From: Streptomyces sp. NBC_01237
GTDB taxonomy: Bacteria; Actinomycetota; Actinomycetes; Streptomycetales; Streptomycetaceae
Assembly (NCBI RefSeq): GCF_035917275.1
Contig: NZ_CP108509.1
Span: forward strand, 620,001 to 684,000
Reading direction: 5' to 3'
Length of the DNA: 64,000 nt
Shown: positions 61,915 to 64,000 of the stretch, one piece after another
How positions within the stretch are numbered: the stretch's first letter is position 1
Layout: each line of letters starts with the position of its first letter
Notes under the pieces: generated by a model
The model's database searches: none
Told to the model about the DNA's origin: nothing
What the model saw: only the letters and a program-made list of their open reading frames with translations
Position numbers and translations under genes: made by a program

Positions 61915-62463
61915 TCAAGGCGCGCTGTGGCCGGCCGGAATCGCGGAGTGGTGCGAGCTGCAGGCGTAGTGGACCTCTCCGGCAGTCGCAACGGGCAGGG
62001 AACGCAGGGCGTGCACGATGTCGGGCCAGGTGGCGAGATGTGCGGCGACGGCGGGATCGGCGCCTTCGAGGAACGCGAGATGCCTCACGGCGTGCGCCAC
62101 GACGTGGCCGATCTCCAGGTCCGGTGGGGCCGGATGGCCCGGCCGGGGGGAGCGGGCGATCACGTGCGGCTCGGGGAGCGGGATAGCGGGCCGGTCCGGG
62201 TCGGGGTCCGGATGGACGAGGTAGGTCAGAACGATGCCGCCGTCGCGGGTGGCACGCCAGCTGGTCGAGTGCGCCATATGCAGTTCGTCATGTTCGCCCA
62301 GGCGTGCGAGGCGCCTTGCGGTCCGGTCGGGGCCAGCACTCCTGCCCAGCGCCGTGATCAGCCGGCGATAGGCGAATCCCTCGGTCGGATCGTGCCGCAG
62401 CAGCAGCGCTTCGACGGCGACGGGCGGCGACGGGTCCGGTACTTCGTGCGGGGCGAGCGGCAT
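61915..62463 (-). CDS. Hypothetical protein
   Basis: 182 residues from ATG 62463. Proline/His-rich; VEALLLRHDPTEGFAYRRLI, IGHVVAHAVRHLAFLEGADP, and several His (EVHYACSSHHS). No recognised domain. An unusual TTGCA-repeat region lies 56 bp upstream. Codirectional with the DUF4331/sortase pair downstream. Confidence 0.5.
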   Translation of the reverse strand: MPLAPHEVPDPSPPVAVEALLLRHDPTEGFAYRRLITALGRSAGPDRTARRLARLGEHDELHMAHSTSWRATRDGGIVLTYLVHPDPDPDRPAIPLPEPHVIARSPRPGHPAPPDLEIGHVVAHAVRHLAFLEGADPAVAAHLATWPDIVHALRSLPVATAGEVHYACSSHHSAIPAGHSAP

Positions 62464-62518
62464 CGTGCGCGACTCCAACGTCGGCGGGGCCCGGAGGGGT
62501 GGTTCCCACGGCCGATCT

Positions 62519-62547
62519 TATTGCAAAAGATATGCAAGTGTGCAAAT
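62519..62547 (-). promoter_or_regulatory. Triple TTGCA repeat upstream of the hypothetical gene
   Basis: On the minus strand, TTTGCA-CAC-TTGCA-TATCTT-TTGCAA: three TTGCA units in the only AT-rich patch of the neighbourhood, 56-84 bp upstream of the start at 62463. Probably a promoter/operator; the binding factor is unknown. Confidence 0.45.
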
Positions 62548-62573
62548 CATCCAGCAAGGGTGCCAGGTGGTTT

Positions 62574-63908
62574 CTACGTCTGCGGGCGGGAGTCCGCCTC
62601 CAGGCCATCGGTCTCCTCCTCCCACCGCCATTCGCTGCTCTCCGCAGTGTCGCGCAGCCGGACGCCGCCGGCTGCCATGGCCTCGCGCACCTCGTCCGCC
62701 AAGTCGTAGGCGCCATCCGCACGCAGCTTCGTGCGAAAGGCGAGCAGGGGAACCAGGATCCGGCCGAGGGTGTGCTCCGGCTCGCTCAGACCGCGCCCCG
62801 CGGCCCGTGCGAGACGGCGGATCATGCCGTGCAGGACCGTGCGGGCCCACTCCCCGCCCTGGTCCTCCTCCATGTCGGCGCTCCACTCCGCGATCACCGA
62901 CTCCAGCTCCACCGCCACCTCTGCCATGGTCGCGGCGTCCCGCGCCTGCTGGGCAGTGTCGAAACGTAACTCGGCTGCCGCGACGGCCTCCTGGAGTGTG
63001 GCCGCGCCGCCCGTGGCTGCCGTTGTGGTGCTGTGCCCGTCGGCAGCAGGGCGACACCGTGGAGATACCGCTCCGGACTCCCTGCCTCCCACCAGGCCAC
63101 GCAACTGCTCCAGGGACAGCGTGCTACCGCCGGGCACCGGGACACTGACTCCCCGCCTCCGGATCGTCATGGCCCCCCGCCCCCACACACGTACCAACGA
63201 CGTGTCGAGATCGACGATGACCGCCGTATGCTCATCGATCCCGAGGACGGCGCTCTCGACCGGCAGTTCGTGCTCCAGGGCAGCGAGGCGGGATTCGCCC
63301 AGGTAGCAGAAGCGGGTGTCGTGCGTGCCGCCCTCGGTATTGTCGTAGTGCGGGATCACCGCGACCGGCAGGCCGAGCGCCCCCAGCAGATCCAGCCCGG
63401 TGAGCCACGCGGGAGGATGCCCGGCCTTGTACACCTCGTAGACGGGCAGCGCCGCGAACCCCACCGTGCACGCAGCCGCGGAGGCCATCACCGTCACGCC
63501 GTACCCACGCCCCACCCGCTCGCGCAGAATCTCGCCGAGACGCAGGGTGCGCCAGCGCCCCAGCGCGTACGACGGGCTGCCGGGTCCGGAGAACACCCAG
63601 TCCGCCCTTCGCACCCGGTCACGCATCCTGTCCGCGTCGCCATCGCCCGACGTGCCGCTCGAAGGCCTATCGGCGAGCGTGTCCGGAGCGACCACCGTCG
63701 TGAAACCCACTGAGCGTCGGAAGTACTCCTGGGCACGGATGGAGATGTCGGCGCGGTTGACCTGGAATCCGTAAGGTGCCTCCAGGATCACCCCATCGGC
63801 GTCACTGCCCAGGTGGGCGACGAGCTCCCGGTGCAACGTGACCATGGTCGGGCTCGTCTCGCCCGAGCCCATCAGTGCCAGAACTCCCCGTCCAGAGTTC
63901 ACGCCCAC
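62574..63908 (-). CDS. Peptidase S51/cyanophycinase-like (class I glutamine-amidotransferase-like) protein fused to a CysRS-type C-terminal tail
   Basis: 444 residues from GTG 63908 (GTG 63902 equally possible). The N-terminal ~270 residues show an S51-like fold: RGVLALMGSGETSPTM, a DWVFSGPGSPSYALG loop and VMASAAACTVGF, with an Ala where the S51 nucleophile Ser is expected. The last ~110 residues are helical and end LAFRTKLRADGAYDLADEVREAM then AAGGVRLRDTAESSEWRWE, a close look-alike of the C-terminal subdomain of cysteinyl-tRNA synthetase. Function unknown. Confidence 0.65.
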   Translation of the reverse strand: MGVNSGRGVLALMGSGETSPTMVTLHRELVAHLGSDADGVILEAPYGFQVNRADISIRAQEYFRRSVGFTTVVAPDTLADRPSSGTSGDGDADRMRDRVRRADWVFSGPGSPSYALGRWRTLRLGEILRERVGRGYGVTVMASAAACTVGFAALPVYEVYKAGHPPAWLTGLDLLGALGLPVAVIPHYDNTEGGTHDTRFCYLGESRLAALEHELPVESAVLGIDEHTAVIVDLDTSLVRVWGRGAMTIRRRGVSVPVPGGSTLSLEQLRGLVGGRESGAVSPRCRPAADGHSTTTAATGGAATLQEAVAAAELRFDTAQQARDAATMAEVAVELESVIAEWSADMEEDQGGEWARTVLHGMIRRLARAAGRGLSEPEHTLGRILVPLLAFRTKLRADGAYDLADEVREAMAAGGVRLRDTAESSEWRWEEETDGLEADSRPQT

Positions 63909-64000
63909 CCCGCCGCCTCCGCTCAGGGTGAGCGGACCCCTATCCGTACCCGGGGCCCGTCTGCCTCATGCCGCCGCCGATTCCCGGACACTGACATCCA

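Overview
The window is high-GC actinobacterial DNA, most likely Streptomyces or a close relative. Third codon positions are strongly GC-biased, GTG starts and ATGA stop/start overlaps are common, and the gene families are typical of that group: NmtR/CtpJ-type metal resistance, class F sortases, DUF6221, DUF317 and DUF4331 proteins, and GH15 and GH2 hydrolases. No rRNA, tRNA, CRISPR array or replication origin was seen. The many truncated genes, IS remnants and clean chimeric joints suggest accessory DNA such as a chromosome arm or large plasmid (inference).

Layout. 1-3.1 kb: a minus-strand three-gene ABC-three-component (ABC-3C) conflict module: restriction-nuclease-like effector, middle component, and a DUF3732-type ABC ATPase cut by the window edge. 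3.1-6.1 kb: an xdhC remnant, then a P1B-type metal efflux ATPase divergent from an NmtR-like ArsR sensor with a near-perfect operator between them. 6.2-8.8 kb: small membrane proteins and broken ycnI and regulator genes. 8.8-14 kb: a peptide-type ABC transporter whose ATPase gene is frameshifted and whose first permease gene is truncated by a junction to an SDR gene. 14-30.6 kb: a sugar and sugar-acid catabolic region with two SDRs, a lactonase, a broken FadR regulator, a secreted GH2 beta-galactosidase-like enzyme, a ribose-type ABC importer, an IlvD/Edd dehydratase, a DHDPS-family lyase, a KDG-type kinase, a KDPG aldolase and a DgoR-like regulator. Together these could release, import, oxidise and cleave a galactose- or deoxyhexose-like sugar down to pyruvate and glyceraldehyde-3-phosphate.

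30.6-38 kb is a gene graveyard (DUF317, DUF5655, IS256, pirin, sortase and Tn3 fragments) around an intact CHRD protein / class F sortase / four-helix membrane protein set and a second copy of the membrane protein. 38-44 kb: a small secreted protein, a methyltransferase, a cytochrome-b/molybdopterin fusion oxidoreductase with a membrane partner, and a GH15 hydrolase. 44-49.6 kb: an IS cluster with an IS5-type element carrying a DUF6221 gene, a 90-bp MITE-like repeat, an IS427-like element next to an alpha/beta hydrolase, and two decayed IS5 copies around a gcvH-like scrap.

49.5-64 kb: a hypothetical protein, a DUF2156 (MprF C-terminal type) membrane protein, an M56 peptidase/BlaI pair divergent from a DedA/PAP2 pair with tandem palindromes between them, a PIG-L deacetylase with a ricin lectin domain divergent from a DUF6056 membrane protein, a DUF4331 protein with a second class F sortase, a hypothetical protein, and a peptidase-S51-like/CysRS-tail fusion.

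Family names come from motif and sequence recognition without database searches. Starts were chosen from ribosome-binding sites and neighbour spacing where possible.
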